Below, piece by piece: positions 1 through 7,154 of a stretch of 64,000 nucleotides of DNA (position 1 is the first letter of the stretch; each line of letters opens with the position of its first letter). This DNA comes from Marine Group I thaumarchaeote. Lineage in GTDB: Archaea; Thermoproteota; Nitrososphaeria; Nitrososphaerales; Nitrosopumilaceae. Below the pieces are notes generated by a model. The model saw nothing but the letters and a program-made list of their open reading frames with translations, was not told the origin of the DNA and made no database searches. Location of the stretch: NCBI GenBank assembly GCA_013390745.1, contig JACASX010000003.1, positions 1 through 64,000 on the forward strand, written 5' to 3'. Position numbers and translations under genes: made by a program.

Positions 1-42
1 AACTTTTGTGAGCATACATATCGCAAAGTAATAGCTCAATGA

Positions 43-50
43 TTTATAAG
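43..50 (+). promoter_or_regulatory. TATA box for rps19e
   Basis: TTTATAAG is centred about 26 bp before the ATG at 73. That is the archaeal TATA-to-start spacing expected when the transcript begins at or next to the start codon. It supports ATG 73 rather than the in-frame TTG at 64 as the start of S19e. Confidence 0.55.
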
Positions 51-72
51 ACGATTTACGAGTTTGACACCA

Positions 73-525
73 ATGGCTAAAGTCTATGATGTACCAGCTG
101 ATATCTTAATCAACAGACTCTCTGAAATTTTAAAAAATGAAGATATTCCTGCTCCAGAGTGGGCACAATTTGTAAAGACCGGCACTCATGCAGATAAACC
201 TCCACAAAATTCAGATTGGTGGCATGTAAGGTGCGCCTCAATCTTAAGAAAAATTTACCTTCACGGTCCAATCTCGGTTAATGAATTACGTTCCATATAT
301 GGTAGCGGTAGACCAGTTGGTTATGGTGCTGCCCACCACAAAGATGCTGGTGGTGCAATTATAAGAAATGCAATTCATGGATTAGAAAAACTTGGTCTGG
401 TTACAAAAATTGAGAAAAAGGGTCGTATGTTAACAGCACAGGGTACACAAAAATTAGATAGATTAGCTACTGAAATATTATCTGAGCTAATTGCGAAAGA
501 ACCGCATTTGAGCATTTACAGATAG
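73..525 (+). CDS. rps19e: 30S ribosomal protein S19e
   Basis: This is a small-subunit ribosomal protein of the archaeal/eukaryotic S19e family, needed for late 30S maturation. The 150-residue product begins MAKVYDVPAD and has the family's W-W-H-V-R-C-A-S-I-L-R-K segment, the GPISVNEL stretch and the Gly-rich loop with GSGRPVGYGAAHH, followed by a winged-helix-like C-terminus. I start it at ATG 73; a TTG nine bases upstream would add only three residues and is disfavoured by the TATA spacing. The PDCD5-family gene follows after 7 bp, the conserved archaeal order. Identification is secure. Confidence 0.95.
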   Translation: MAKVYDVPADILINRLSEILKNEDIPAPEWAQFVKTGTHADKPPQNSDWWHVRCASILRKIYLHGPISVNELRSIYGSGRPVGYGAAHHKDAGGAIIRNAIHGLEKLGLVTKIEKKGRMLTAQGTQKLDRLATEILSELIAKEPHLSIYR

Positions 526-532
526 TGATATT

Positions 533-817
533 ATGAGTTATCCAAATCAGGATGATGAGAATAATACTCAAGAAAAAGATAGTCAGCTAAAAGCACAAAA
601 AGAAATGATGTTAAAGCAAGTGTTATCGTCAGAGGCAAGACTTCGTTTAAACAATGTAAGAATGGTAAAACCTGACTTGGCTGACTTGGTAGAAAATTAT
701 ATTCTTAATCTGTCAGTACAAGGAAAAATTTCTGGGCAGATATCTGATGACCAACTAAAACAAATTCTAGCTTCAGCCCAACAACCTAAACACGATTTTA
801 AGTTCAATAGAGTCTGA
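533..817 (+). CDS. PDCD5/TFAR19-family DNA-binding protein
   Basis: A 94-residue basic and helical protein of the PDCD5 (TFAR19) family. Family members form a compact triple-helix bundle and bind nucleic acid; the archaeal role is not settled. The family signature is visible as a helical, charged N-terminus, then LSSEARLRLNNVRMVKPDLA and a C-terminal SDDQLKQIL motif. The short tail after that motif (KHDFKFNRV) is typical. It lies 7 bp after rps19e, so the two are almost certainly co-transcribed, suggesting a link to ribosome synthesis or translation. Length and neighbour order match the family. Confidence 0.9.
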   Translation: MSYPNQDDENNTQEKDSQLKAQKEMMLKQVLSSEARLRLNNVRMVKPDLADLVENYILNLSVQGKISGQISDDQLKQILASAQQPKHDFKFNRV

Positions 818-859
818 TCTCAAGAAAATATAATTAAGGGTAAAGAGGCGATAATATTC

Positions 860-1936
860 ATGAAGGCTGTTGTATACCGTGAATATGCACCTGATGACGA
901 TTATGCTAAAATTCTAAAAGTTGAGGATATTGATGAACCAAAACCAAAACAAGATGAGGTAATTTTTACAAATAAAGCATCTGCTCTTAACTATAATGAT
1001 ATCTGGGGAATGAGAGGCGTTCCAATTCCGGTCCCTCTACCACATGTTTCAGGATCCGATATTGCAGGAGATGTTATTGCAGTAGGTGAGGATGTAAAAG
1101 GTTTCAAAGTAGGCGACAGAGTTGTTTCACATTCAAACTTAGCATGTAGAGTTTGTGGAATGTGTACCTCTGGTAGAGAATTTGATTGTGCAAAAAGACT
1201 AGTTTGGGGATTCCAAACTGGTCCTAACTGGGGTGCTTTTTCAGAAATTACACATCTACCGGAAGTTAATGTTTCAAAAATTCCTGAGGGAGTTTCTTAT
1301 GATGAAGCAGCAGCTGCATCAATGACAATTCTTACATCTTGGCATATGCTTGTTGGACGAGCAAAGATTACTCCCGGACAAACTGTTCTTATCATGGGTG
1401 GTGGTTCTGGAGTCGGAAGCTTTGGAATTCAAATTGCTAAATTGTATAATTGTAAAGTTATTGCAACAGCTAGTCCAGATAAACTAGAAAAATGTAAAGA
1501 ATTGGGTGCAGATTATGCAGTTGATCACAGAAAGGATGATTGGCACAAAGAAGTAAGAGCAATTACGAAAGAAATTGCAAAATCAACTGGTGTCCAACCT
1601 GGTATTGATTTGACATTTGACCACATTGGCCAAACTCATTTCAACAAACAACTTACACTTCTCAAATATGGTGGAACTCTAGTTTCATGTGGAGCCACTA
1701 CTGGTTATGACGCACAAATTGATCTAAGACACATATTCTTTAAAGGAATCAATGTCTTAGGCTCAACTCAAGGAACAAAAGCAGAGATGGAACAAGGATT
1801 ATACTGGATGGGACAAGGAAAAATCAAAGCAGCAATTGATTCAATTTATTCTTTCGAGCAAGCAGCAGAGGCACATACAAAAATGCTCCAAGGAAAGTTC
1901 TTTGGCAAAATCTTAATCAAGCCAGAAGGCGCTTAA
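860..1936 (+). CDS. MDR-family enoyl-CoA reductase-like (candidate acryloyl-CoA reductase)
   Basis: A 358-residue medium-chain dehydrogenase/reductase: GroES-like fold first, then a Rossmann domain with GGGSGVGSFG at about 179-188 for NADPH. A structural zinc site is visible (C96, C99, C102, C110). The usual catalytic-zinc cysteine is replaced by the N-Y-N-D-I-W motif (44-49), as in quinone reductases and crotonyl-CoA carboxylase/reductases. The segment WGFQTGPNWGAFSEI (116-130) closely resembles crotonyl-CoA carboxylase/reductase. Family knowledge plus the 3-hydroxypropionate/4-hydroxybutyrate cycle of this phylum suggests an enoyl- or acryloyl-CoA reductase; that assignment is inference. 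A plain alcohol dehydrogenase is less likely. The neighbouring lyase-like gene, 7 bp downstream, also fits CoA-ester metabolism. Confidence 0.7.
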   Translation: MKAVVYREYAPDDDYAKILKVEDIDEPKPKQDEVIFTNKASALNYNDIWGMRGVPIPVPLPHVSGSDIAGDVIAVGEDVKGFKVGDRVVSHSNLACRVCGMCTSGREFDCAKRLVWGFQTGPNWGAFSEITHLPEVNVSKIPEGVSYDEAAAASMTILTSWHMLVGRAKITPGQTVLIMGGGSGVGSFGIQIAKLYNCKVIATASPDKLEKCKELGADYAVDHRKDDWHKEVRAITKEIAKSTGVQPGIDLTFDHIGQTHFNKQLTLLKYGGTLVSCGATTGYDAQIDLRHIFFKGINVLGSTQGTKAEMEQGLYWMGQGKIKAAIDSIYSFEQAAEAHTKMLQGKFFGKILIKPEGA

Positions 1937-1943
1937 TCACTTA

Positions 1944-2795
1944 ATGCCGAATTTATTTCGTAGTTTAGTTTTTGTTCCAGGGAACAATCCAAGATTTTTA
2001 GAAAAGGCGAAGTCACTTCCAGCTGACATTGTATGTTTTGATCTTGAGGATTCAGTACCAGAAAAAGAGAAGAAAAAAGCTAGAACATTGATAAAAAACA
2101 CACTCAAGCAAAGAAAAAAGTATTCACCAGATGTTTTTGTTAGAACAAACTCACCAGAATCAGGCATGGTTGAAGCAGATCTTAAGGAGATTGTACAAAA
2201 AGGAATTGATGGAATTGTAATTCCAAAGGTAAATTCAGTAAAAGAACTCAAGAAAATTGAAAAAATAATCTCATCTCTAGAGAAGAAAAGAAAGATCAAA
2301 GGAATCCGTTTGATGCCTTCAATAGAATCTGCACTTGGTGTCGTGAATTGTTATGAGATAGCTTCATCAAGCAAACGTATTGACGCTTTGGTATTTGGCA
2401 TATTTGATTTATTGAATGATATGGGAATAGAATACACTAAGGGAAACCCACCCGGTGCAAAATATTCTCGATATAAGGTTCCTGTAGCGGCAACTGCTGC
2501 AGATGTTGTTGCCATTGACGGAATATGGCAGGACTTGAAAGATAAGAGTGGATTTGTTAAGGATTGCCAGATTGGTAAAAGTCTAGGCTATGCTGGAAAA
2601 AGTGTGATTCATCCAGATCAAATCAAGACGGTTCATAAAATTTTCCATCCTAGTAAACCAGAAATTGTGTGGGCCAAGAAGGTTTGCAGCGTTTATGAAA
2701 AATTAACAAAGAAAGGGAAAGGTGCTACCGTTGTTGAAGGAAAAATGATAGATGAAGTTCATTATAAGCGGGCAAAGGCACTTTTGGAAATTTAA
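1944..2795 (+). CDS. CitE/HpcH-HpaI family lyase (malyl-CoA lyase-like)
   Basis: A 283-residue TIM-barrel protein of the CitE family, which contains citrate lyase beta subunits and L-malyl-CoA or beta-methylmalyl-CoA lyases. The N-terminus RSLVFVPGNNPRFLEKA, the acidic FDLEDSVP motif, a catalytic-type Arg in FVRTNS and the metal-binding segment with VFGIFDLLNDMG are all present. The C-terminal GKSVIHPDQI motif is also typical. The alpha and gamma citrate lyase subunits are absent here, so a stand-alone CoA-ester lyase is more likely than citrate lyase. It starts 7 bp after the reductase gene and should share its transcript. The exact substrate cannot be read from the sequence. Confidence 0.8.
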   Translation: MPNLFRSLVFVPGNNPRFLEKAKSLPADIVCFDLEDSVPEKEKKKARTLIKNTLKQRKKYSPDVFVRTNSPESGMVEADLKEIVQKGIDGIVIPKVNSVKELKKIEKIISSLEKKRKIKGIRLMPSIESALGVVNCYEIASSSKRIDALVFGIFDLLNDMGIEYTKGNPPGAKYSRYKVPVAATAADVVAIDGIWQDLKDKSGFVKDCQIGKSLGYAGKSVIHPDQIKTVHKIFHPSKPEIVWAKKVCSVYEKLTKKGKGATVVEGKMIDEVHYKRAKALLEI

Positions 2796-2803
2796 TTTAT
2801 AAC
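2796..2803 (+). promoter_or_regulatory. TATA box for ribE
   Basis: TTTATAAC begins just after the stop codon of the CitE-like gene and is centred about 27 bp before the ribE ATG at 2827. The spacing implies a leaderless ribE transcript starting close to the ATG, separate from the upstream pair. Confidence 0.5.
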
Positions 2804-2826
2804 GATCTAGCCAAATCAATAAAATC

Positions 2827-3411
2827 ATGTTTACTGGCATAATTGTTGGGACTGGAAAAGTCACAAAACTTGATCAAAAAACAAAGAATAGAAGTGCTAT
2901 ACGGATGACTGTTAACCTAGGAAAGTATACAAAAGGTTTGAAGATTGGTCAAAGCGTTGCTATAAACGGAGTTTGCCTTAGTGCCACAAAAATTTCAAAG
3001 AACAAATGTGTCTTTGAAATGATTGACGAAACAATAAAGAAGACTGATTTGGGAAATGTGAAGGCAGGAAGTACTGTTAACATTGAACGTAGTTTGAAAG
3101 TTGGTGATAGGTTGGAAGGTCACTTTGTTTTAGGACACATAGATGGCGTAGCAACAATAACAAAGATTGAAAAAAAACCAAAGGAGGTAAAGTTCTGGTT
3201 CAAGGTTCCAAAAAGACTAGCTAGATATGTTGTGAAAAAAGGTTCAATTACACTTGATGGAATTAGTCTGACTGTCGTTGATGCAAAAAAAGATCTTGCG
3301 TCTGTTTGTTTGATACCACATACAATCAAAGTTACTAACTTTAAATCAAAAAAAGTTGGAGACAAACTTAACATAGAGACAGACATTCTTGGGAAATACA
3401 TTAAAAATTAA
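2827..3411 (+). CDS. ribE: Riboflavin synthase, bacterial-type alpha chain
   Basis: Catalyses dismutation of two 6,7-dimethyl-8-ribityllumazine molecules to riboflavin plus a diaminopyrimidine that is recycled. The 194-residue product has the two internal lumazine-binding barrels of the family: MFTGIIVGTGKV opens the first and GHFVLGHIDGVATI the second, each with its own ING(V/I)S-type loop (INGVCLSA; LDGISLTV). Length matches bacterial and fungal enzymes. Methanogens use an unrelated RibC, so this is the bacterial-type enzyme in an archaeon. It sits 79 bp before ribB with its own apparent promoter. Confidence 0.95.
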   Translation: MFTGIIVGTGKVTKLDQKTKNRSAIRMTVNLGKYTKGLKIGQSVAINGVCLSATKISKNKCVFEMIDETIKKTDLGNVKAGSTVNIERSLKVGDRLEGHFVLGHIDGVATITKIEKKPKEVKFWFKVPKRLARYVVKKGSITLDGISLTVVDAKKDLASVCLIPHTIKVTNFKSKKVGDKLNIETDILGKYIKN

Positions 3412-3420
3412 GGCTAATCT

Positions 3421-3456
3421 ATTACCACAAAATTAGTAATTACCACATTTTTAGTA
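3421..3456 (+). repeat. Tandem 18-bp direct repeat upstream of ribB (candidate operator)
   Basis: Two adjacent 18-bp copies: ATTACCACAAAATTAGTA at 3421-3438 and ATTACCACATTTTTAGTA at 3439-3456. They differ only in a central AAA/TTT triplet. They end 2 bp before the TATA box, and the junction creates the 8-bp palindrome GTAATTAC. The 18-bp phase is a little under two helical turns, so two protein units could lie on nearly the same face. The position just upstream of the core promoter suggests a regulator site; the archaeal riboflavin regulator RbkR is one candidate, which is inference. Confidence 0.6.
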
Positions 3457-3458
3457 AG

Positions 3459-3466
3459 TTTTATAG
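3459..3466 (+). promoter_or_regulatory. TATA box for the ribB-ribH-arfA operon
   Basis: TTTTATAG is centred about 27 bp before ATG 3491, consistent with a leaderless mRNA. This is why I place the ribB start at 3491 rather than at the TTG at 3485. It directly follows the tandem 18-bp repeats. Confidence 0.55.
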
Positions 3467-3490
3467 TATCTTCACAATCAATTTTTGGTA

Positions 3491-4165
3491 ATGACATTCG
3501 ATACGGCAATTGCTTCTCTAAAACAAGGTGAGTTTGTCATGATTTATGATTCAGACGGACGAGAAAGTGAAGTAGATTTGATGGTTGCAGCTGAATTTTG
3601 CACACCGGAACACGTGGCAAGGATGCGACAGCATGCAGGCGGTTTGCTTTGTCTTGCAATTTCAAATGGTTTAGCCAAAAAATTAGATCTAGAATACATG
3701 CACAACATACTTGCAAATTCTGACGATCTTGATTCAGAGTCAAAAAATATGGTAATGGGAATGGCACCATATGGGGATCATCCAACTTTTTCAATATCTG
3801 TAAACCACAAGCGAACATACACTGGAATTACTGACAGTGATAGGGCTTTGACCATAAAAGAAATGGCAAACTTGTACAATTCAGATAATCCAAAAAAACA
3901 ATTCACTTCTTCATTTAAGACACCAGGACATGTTCCATTGCTACTTGCTTCAGATGGTCTTCTTTCTTCCAGAAAAGGCCATACGGAGATGTCAATTTAC
4001 CTAGCAAAGCTAGCAAAGTTACACCCCGTTTCTGCCATCTGTGAAATGATGGATGCAGAAACTTATGCTGCATTGTCTTTTGTAAAGGCAAAAAAGTATG
4101 CAGAAGAGAATGCCATTCCATTTATTGATGGCAAAGAACTCTATGAATTTTCAAAGGTGCGTTAA
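3491..4165 (+). CDS. ribB: 3,4-dihydroxy-2-butanone 4-phosphate synthase
   Basis: Converts ribulose 5-phosphate to 3,4-dihydroxy-2-butanone 4-phosphate, the four-carbon donor for lumazine. The 224-residue protein has the acidic metal/substrate loop (DGRESEVDLMVAAEF, where most homologues have Glu-Gly-Asp-Leu), the HAGGLLCLAI segment, DRALTIKEM, and the C-terminal GHTEMSIYLAKLA histidine motif followed by a VSAICEMM-type segment. ATG 3491 is chosen over TTG 3485 from TATA spacing. It is the first gene of a tight operon: ribH follows after 2 bp. Single-domain, with no fused GTP cyclohydrolase II, as expected where GTP cyclohydrolase III (ArfA) is used. Confidence 0.95.
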   Translation: MTFDTAIASLKQGEFVMIYDSDGRESEVDLMVAAEFCTPEHVARMRQHAGGLLCLAISNGLAKKLDLEYMHNILANSDDLDSESKNMVMGMAPYGDHPTFSISVNHKRTYTGITDSDRALTIKEMANLYNSDNPKKQFTSSFKTPGHVPLLLASDGLLSSRKGHTEMSIYLAKLAKLHPVSAICEMMDAETYAALSFVKAKKYAEENAIPFIDGKELYEFSKVR

Positions 4166-4167
4166 TT

Positions 4168-4581
4168 TTGAATATTGCAATAGTGGTTTCGGAATTTAAC
4201 AACAAAGTGACGTCTAGAATGCATAAGGTTGCACTTGAAAAAGCCAAAGAATTGAAACTAAACGTCAAATACGAGTGTAATGTTCCTGGGGTTTTTGATA
4301 TGCCTTTAGTTATTGATACCTTACTGCAAAAAAAAGACATTGATGCAGTTGTTACGCTAGGTGCCATTATCAAGGGACAAACCAAACATGATGAATTAAT
4401 TGCAAATGTTGTTGCAGCAAGAATTTCCAAATTATCAATTAAATATCAAAAACCAGTTTCGTTAGGAATTTCTGGTCCAGGAATGTCTGAGAGGCAGGCG
4501 TTTGGAAGAATTCGACCAGTATCTGAAAGGGCAGTTGATGCTATTTTCAAGACAGCGGAAGAATTGAAGAGGATAAAATAA
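4168..4581 (+). CDS. ribH: 6,7-dimethyl-8-ribityllumazine synthase
   Basis: Condenses the ribitylaminopyrimidinedione with dihydroxybutanone phosphate to give lumazine. The 137-residue product carries the family signatures: S-E-F-N near the N-terminus for pyrimidine binding, the VPGVFDMP segment, VVTLGAIIKGQTKHDE with the catalytic-type His, and a C-terminal region with AVDAIFKTAEEL. The start codon is TTG, 2 bp after the ribB stop, and the stop codon overlaps the next gene by one base. It is short relative to many bacterial enzymes but normal for archaea. Confidence 0.95.
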   Translation: MNIAIVVSEFNNKVTSRMHKVALEKAKELKLNVKYECNVPGVFDMPLVIDTLLQKKDIDAVVTLGAIIKGQTKHDELIANVVAARISKLSIKYQKPVSLGISGPGMSERQAFGRIRPVSERAVDAIFKTAEELKRIK

Positions 4582-5330
4582 TGATTCAGATCACAGTTAT
4601 CAAAATTACAGGTTATGGTCCTTGGACTCTAACATTAGGAAGTGACCGGGAACATGAAATACAGATGCTTCAAGCTTCATTATATCTCCAAATACAGAAA
4701 TTATTTTCTGAAAAAAATGGTCTAGTTTTTTCAAACAGATCTGATGAATTTTTTGCAATTACAAGCGGCATTACACTTGAGGATCATATAGAAATCCAAA
4801 AGAAACTTGAATCATCTTTTGATTTGAAGTTGTCAATGTCAATCGGTTATGGTGATTCCCCATTTGATGCTAATCTTAGTGCATATGATGGGAAAAAATC
4901 TGAAATAAAACTGAATGAGGAACATAACATTTTTGGATTCATAGATGAGCAAACAGAGTCGAAAGTTACAATCATGCACCTAGATGTTGATAATCTAACT
5001 TCTAGAGGAGAAACAGCATCGCCATACGAAATTTCATCATTAATATTCAAATTATACGCAAAGATGTCAGAGTTTTTCTTAACTAAGAAAGCACTTTCAT
5101 TTTTCATGGGAGGTGATAATTTCATGGTTGTTGCAAACTCAAACCATAGGGAAAGTGCAGAAGAATTTATTGATATAATTAAAAACGAACTTGGAATTGA
5201 ACTAAATTGTGGAATAGGAACAGGAAAAACTGCTAGAAATGCAGTAAAACTCGCAACAAAGTCTCTTGATACAATCAGAGAGGTTCGTGATTCAGGGAAA
5301 GAGAAACCAGAAATCTATGAGCTTACATGA
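4581..5330 (+). CDS. arfA: GTP cyclohydrolase III (GTP to FAPy nucleotide)
   Basis: Archaea-specific first step of riboflavin (and F420) synthesis: opens GTP to 2-amino-5-formylamino-6-ribosylamino-pyrimidinone monophosphate without releasing formate. The 249-residue protein shows the duplicated GGDEF-like palm architecture of MJ0145: a first half ending with an NRSDEFFAI segment (52-60) and SMSIGYGDSP (86-95), and a second half with LDVDNLT (134-140) and the metal-binding FFMGGDN (174-180) and CGIGTGKTA motif. It overlaps ribH by one base and the amidohydrolase by 4 bases, so translational coupling is likely. Identification is strong. Confidence 0.92.
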   Translation: MIQITVIKITGYGPWTLTLGSDREHEIQMLQASLYLQIQKLFSEKNGLVFSNRSDEFFAITSGITLEDHIEIQKKLESSFDLKLSMSIGYGDSPFDANLSAYDGKKSEIKLNEEHNIFGFIDEQTESKVTIMHLDVDNLTSRGETASPYEISSLIFKLYAKMSEFFLTKKALSFFMGGDNFMVVANSNHRESAEEFIDIIKNELGIELNCGIGTGKTARNAVKLATKSLDTIREVRDSGKEKPEIYELT

Positions 5331-6514
5331 TATTAAAAAATATCAGCGTATTGTATGGAAACAATTTAAAATTTATAGAAAAAACAAATGTGCTGATCAC
5401 TAATAACATATTTCAAAAAATTAATTCTAAAATTAAATCTACTAAAAACAAAGTTGTAAACTGTGACGGTTTTTTACTAATTCCAGGATTAATTAATTCA
5501 CATACACACATTGGTGATTCAATCGCAAAAGATATAGCTCTGGATAGGGATCCTGATTCTAAAATCAATCCTATTTTTGGAATTAAACAAAAAGTTCTCA
5601 GAGAAACCGAGCCAAAAAAACTCATTCACTTTATGAGAAACACTGTAAAATCCATGCTAAAAAAAGGAACAACAACATTTGTTGATTTTAGAGAGGGTGG
5701 TTTAGATGGAGTTTTGCTTATGCAAAAGGTATTATCAAACACTCCAATTCGTTCTATAATACTGGGTAGAATAGAATACTATCAATCAAAAGACCAGATC
5801 AGAAGAAACATACCAATTCCACAGTCCTATCAAAACCAGATAGATCAATTACTAAAAAACTGTGATGGAATAGGAATCAGCGGTTCAAATGAAAACAGTG
5901 ATTCTTCTCTGAAACAGTTTTCTAAAATCAAAAAGATTCGTGCAATTCACTGTGCAGAAACCAAGCAAAGTTATTTGAAATCAAAGCAAATTACAAGAAA
6001 AACAGAGCCAAAGCGTTCCATGTTACTAAAACCAGATTTCCTTGTACATATGACATACGCCTCAAAAAGTGATCTGAATATTGTATCTAAAAAAACAAGA
6101 GGCATAGTTGTTTGTCCTCGCGCAAATGCATCTTTAGCGGAAGGAATTCCAAACGTTGTTCAAATGATGGAAATGAATTGTAATATAACAATTGGAACTG
6201 ACAATGTGATGATTAATTCGCCTGATTTGTTCAGAGAAATGGATTTTTTATGGAAGACAACGATGGGTATTCATCAAAAACGCATTGAACCAAAGAATAT
6301 TCTAAAAATGGTCACTATTAATGCGGGAAAATTGCTAGGTAAAAAAATAGGATGTATCAAAGAGGGATACTTAGCAGACGCTGTTTTTATTAAAAAGAAT
6401 GACTTAGATCTTGATCCCTTGCGAAACCCATACGCATCTATTGTACATAGAGCAAACGAAAATTCAATTCAAGCAGTAATGATTGGAGGTAAGATAGTTC
6501 ATGGAAAGCTTTAG
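5327..6514 (+). CDS. Amidohydrolase-superfamily deaminase in the riboflavin operon
   Basis: A 395-residue metal-dependent hydrolase related to cytosine, guanine and TrzA/AtzB-type deaminases. All metal and catalytic residues are visible: H59-T-H61, H208-C-A-E211 (metal His and general-acid Glu), H241 and D292 in IGTDN. It overlaps arfA by 4 bases and arfC by 14, so it is embedded in the riboflavin operon between the first enzyme and the reductase. In archaea reduction precedes deamination, and the deaminase of that step has lacked a gene assignment as far as I know. The Glu motif favours C-NH2 deamination. Alternatively it could replace the ArfB formamide hydrolase, which is also not seen here. 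Function is inference from context and motifs. Confidence 0.75.
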   Translation: MILKNISVLYGNNLKFIEKTNVLITNNIFQKINSKIKSTKNKVVNCDGFLLIPGLINSHTHIGDSIAKDIALDRDPDSKINPIFGIKQKVLRETEPKKLIHFMRNTVKSMLKKGTTTFVDFREGGLDGVLLMQKVLSNTPIRSIILGRIEYYQSKDQIRRNIPIPQSYQNQIDQLLKNCDGIGISGSNENSDSSLKQFSKIKKIRAIHCAETKQSYLKSKQITRKTEPKRSMLLKPDFLVHMTYASKSDLNIVSKKTRGIVVCPRANASLAEGIPNVVQMMEMNCNITIGTDNVMINSPDLFREMDFLWKTTMGIHQKRIEPKNILKMVTINAGKLLGKKIGCIKEGYLADAVFIKKNDLDLDPLRNPYASIVHRANENSIQAVMIGGKIVHGKL

Positions 6515-7154
6515 ACCACATGTAATATTCAGCGCTGCGATTACTTTAGATGGAAAGTTAGCAACACGAACTGGAGATTCAAAACTTTCCTCAAAAAAAG
6601 ACAAAATTAGAGTTCATAAACTTAGAAGTAAAGTTGATGCAATCCTTATTGGAAAAAATACTGTTGAAATTGATGATCCACTTTTATCTGCACATAATAT
6701 TAGGAAAAAAAATCCAATACGTATAATTCTTGATTCAAATGCGACAATCCGTACGAATTCAAGAATTTTAAAAACATGTTCAAGAATTCCCACCATTATT
6801 GCGGTATCAAAAAAAGCACCGAAAAAAAACTTGCAGAAACTAGGAAAATTTTCTGCCCAGGTTATAGTTTGTGGAAATTATACAGTAAACATAAAGAAAT
6901 TACTTGGAATTCTCAAAAAAAAAGGCATAAAAAATATTCTAGTTGAGGGTGGTGGGACAACAAACTGGGCATTTGTGAAAGAAAACCTAGTAGACGAAGC
7001 TATAATTACAATCACACCTTATCTTGTAGGAGGCATAACTGCCACAACATTAGTAGACGGCGATGGATTTTCAACTGTTGTGAAGTCAATAAGGCTAAAA
7101 TTAAAAAATGTTACAAAAATGAAAAATGAAGTTATACTACACTATGAAAACTAA
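6501..7154 (+). CDS. arfC: 2,5-diamino-6-ribosylamino-pyrimidinone 5'-phosphate reductase
   Basis: NADPH-dependent reductase that turns the ribosyl side chain into ribityl, corresponding to the C-terminal domain of bacterial RibD and to yeast Rib7. The 217-residue protein has the dihydrofolate-reductase-like fold signatures: ISAAITLDGKLA-type start (here FSAAITLDGKLATRTGD), RSKVDAILIGKNTVEIDDP, PIRIILDSNATI, and ILVEGGGTTNWAFVKENLVDE. No deaminase domain is attached, so the deaminase must be a separate protein. It overlaps the upstream amidohydrolase by 14 bases and the convergent tfe gene by 4. Confidence 0.92.
   Translation: MESFRPHVIFSAAITLDGKLATRTGDSKLSSKKDKIRVHKLRSKVDAILIGKNTVEIDDPLLSAHNIRKKNPIRIILDSNATIRTNSRILKTCSRIPTIIAVSKKAPKKNLQKLGKFSAQVIVCGNYTVNIKKLLGILKKKGIKNILVEGGGTTNWAFVKENLVDEAIITITPYLVGGITATTLVDGDGFSTVVKSIRLKLKNVTKMKNEVILHYEN

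Noticed and set aside
3412-3490. FMN riboswitch before ribB
   Set aside because: The gap is only 79 bp, lacks the conserved stems of the FMN aptamer, and most of it lies upstream of the TATA box and so is not transcribed.
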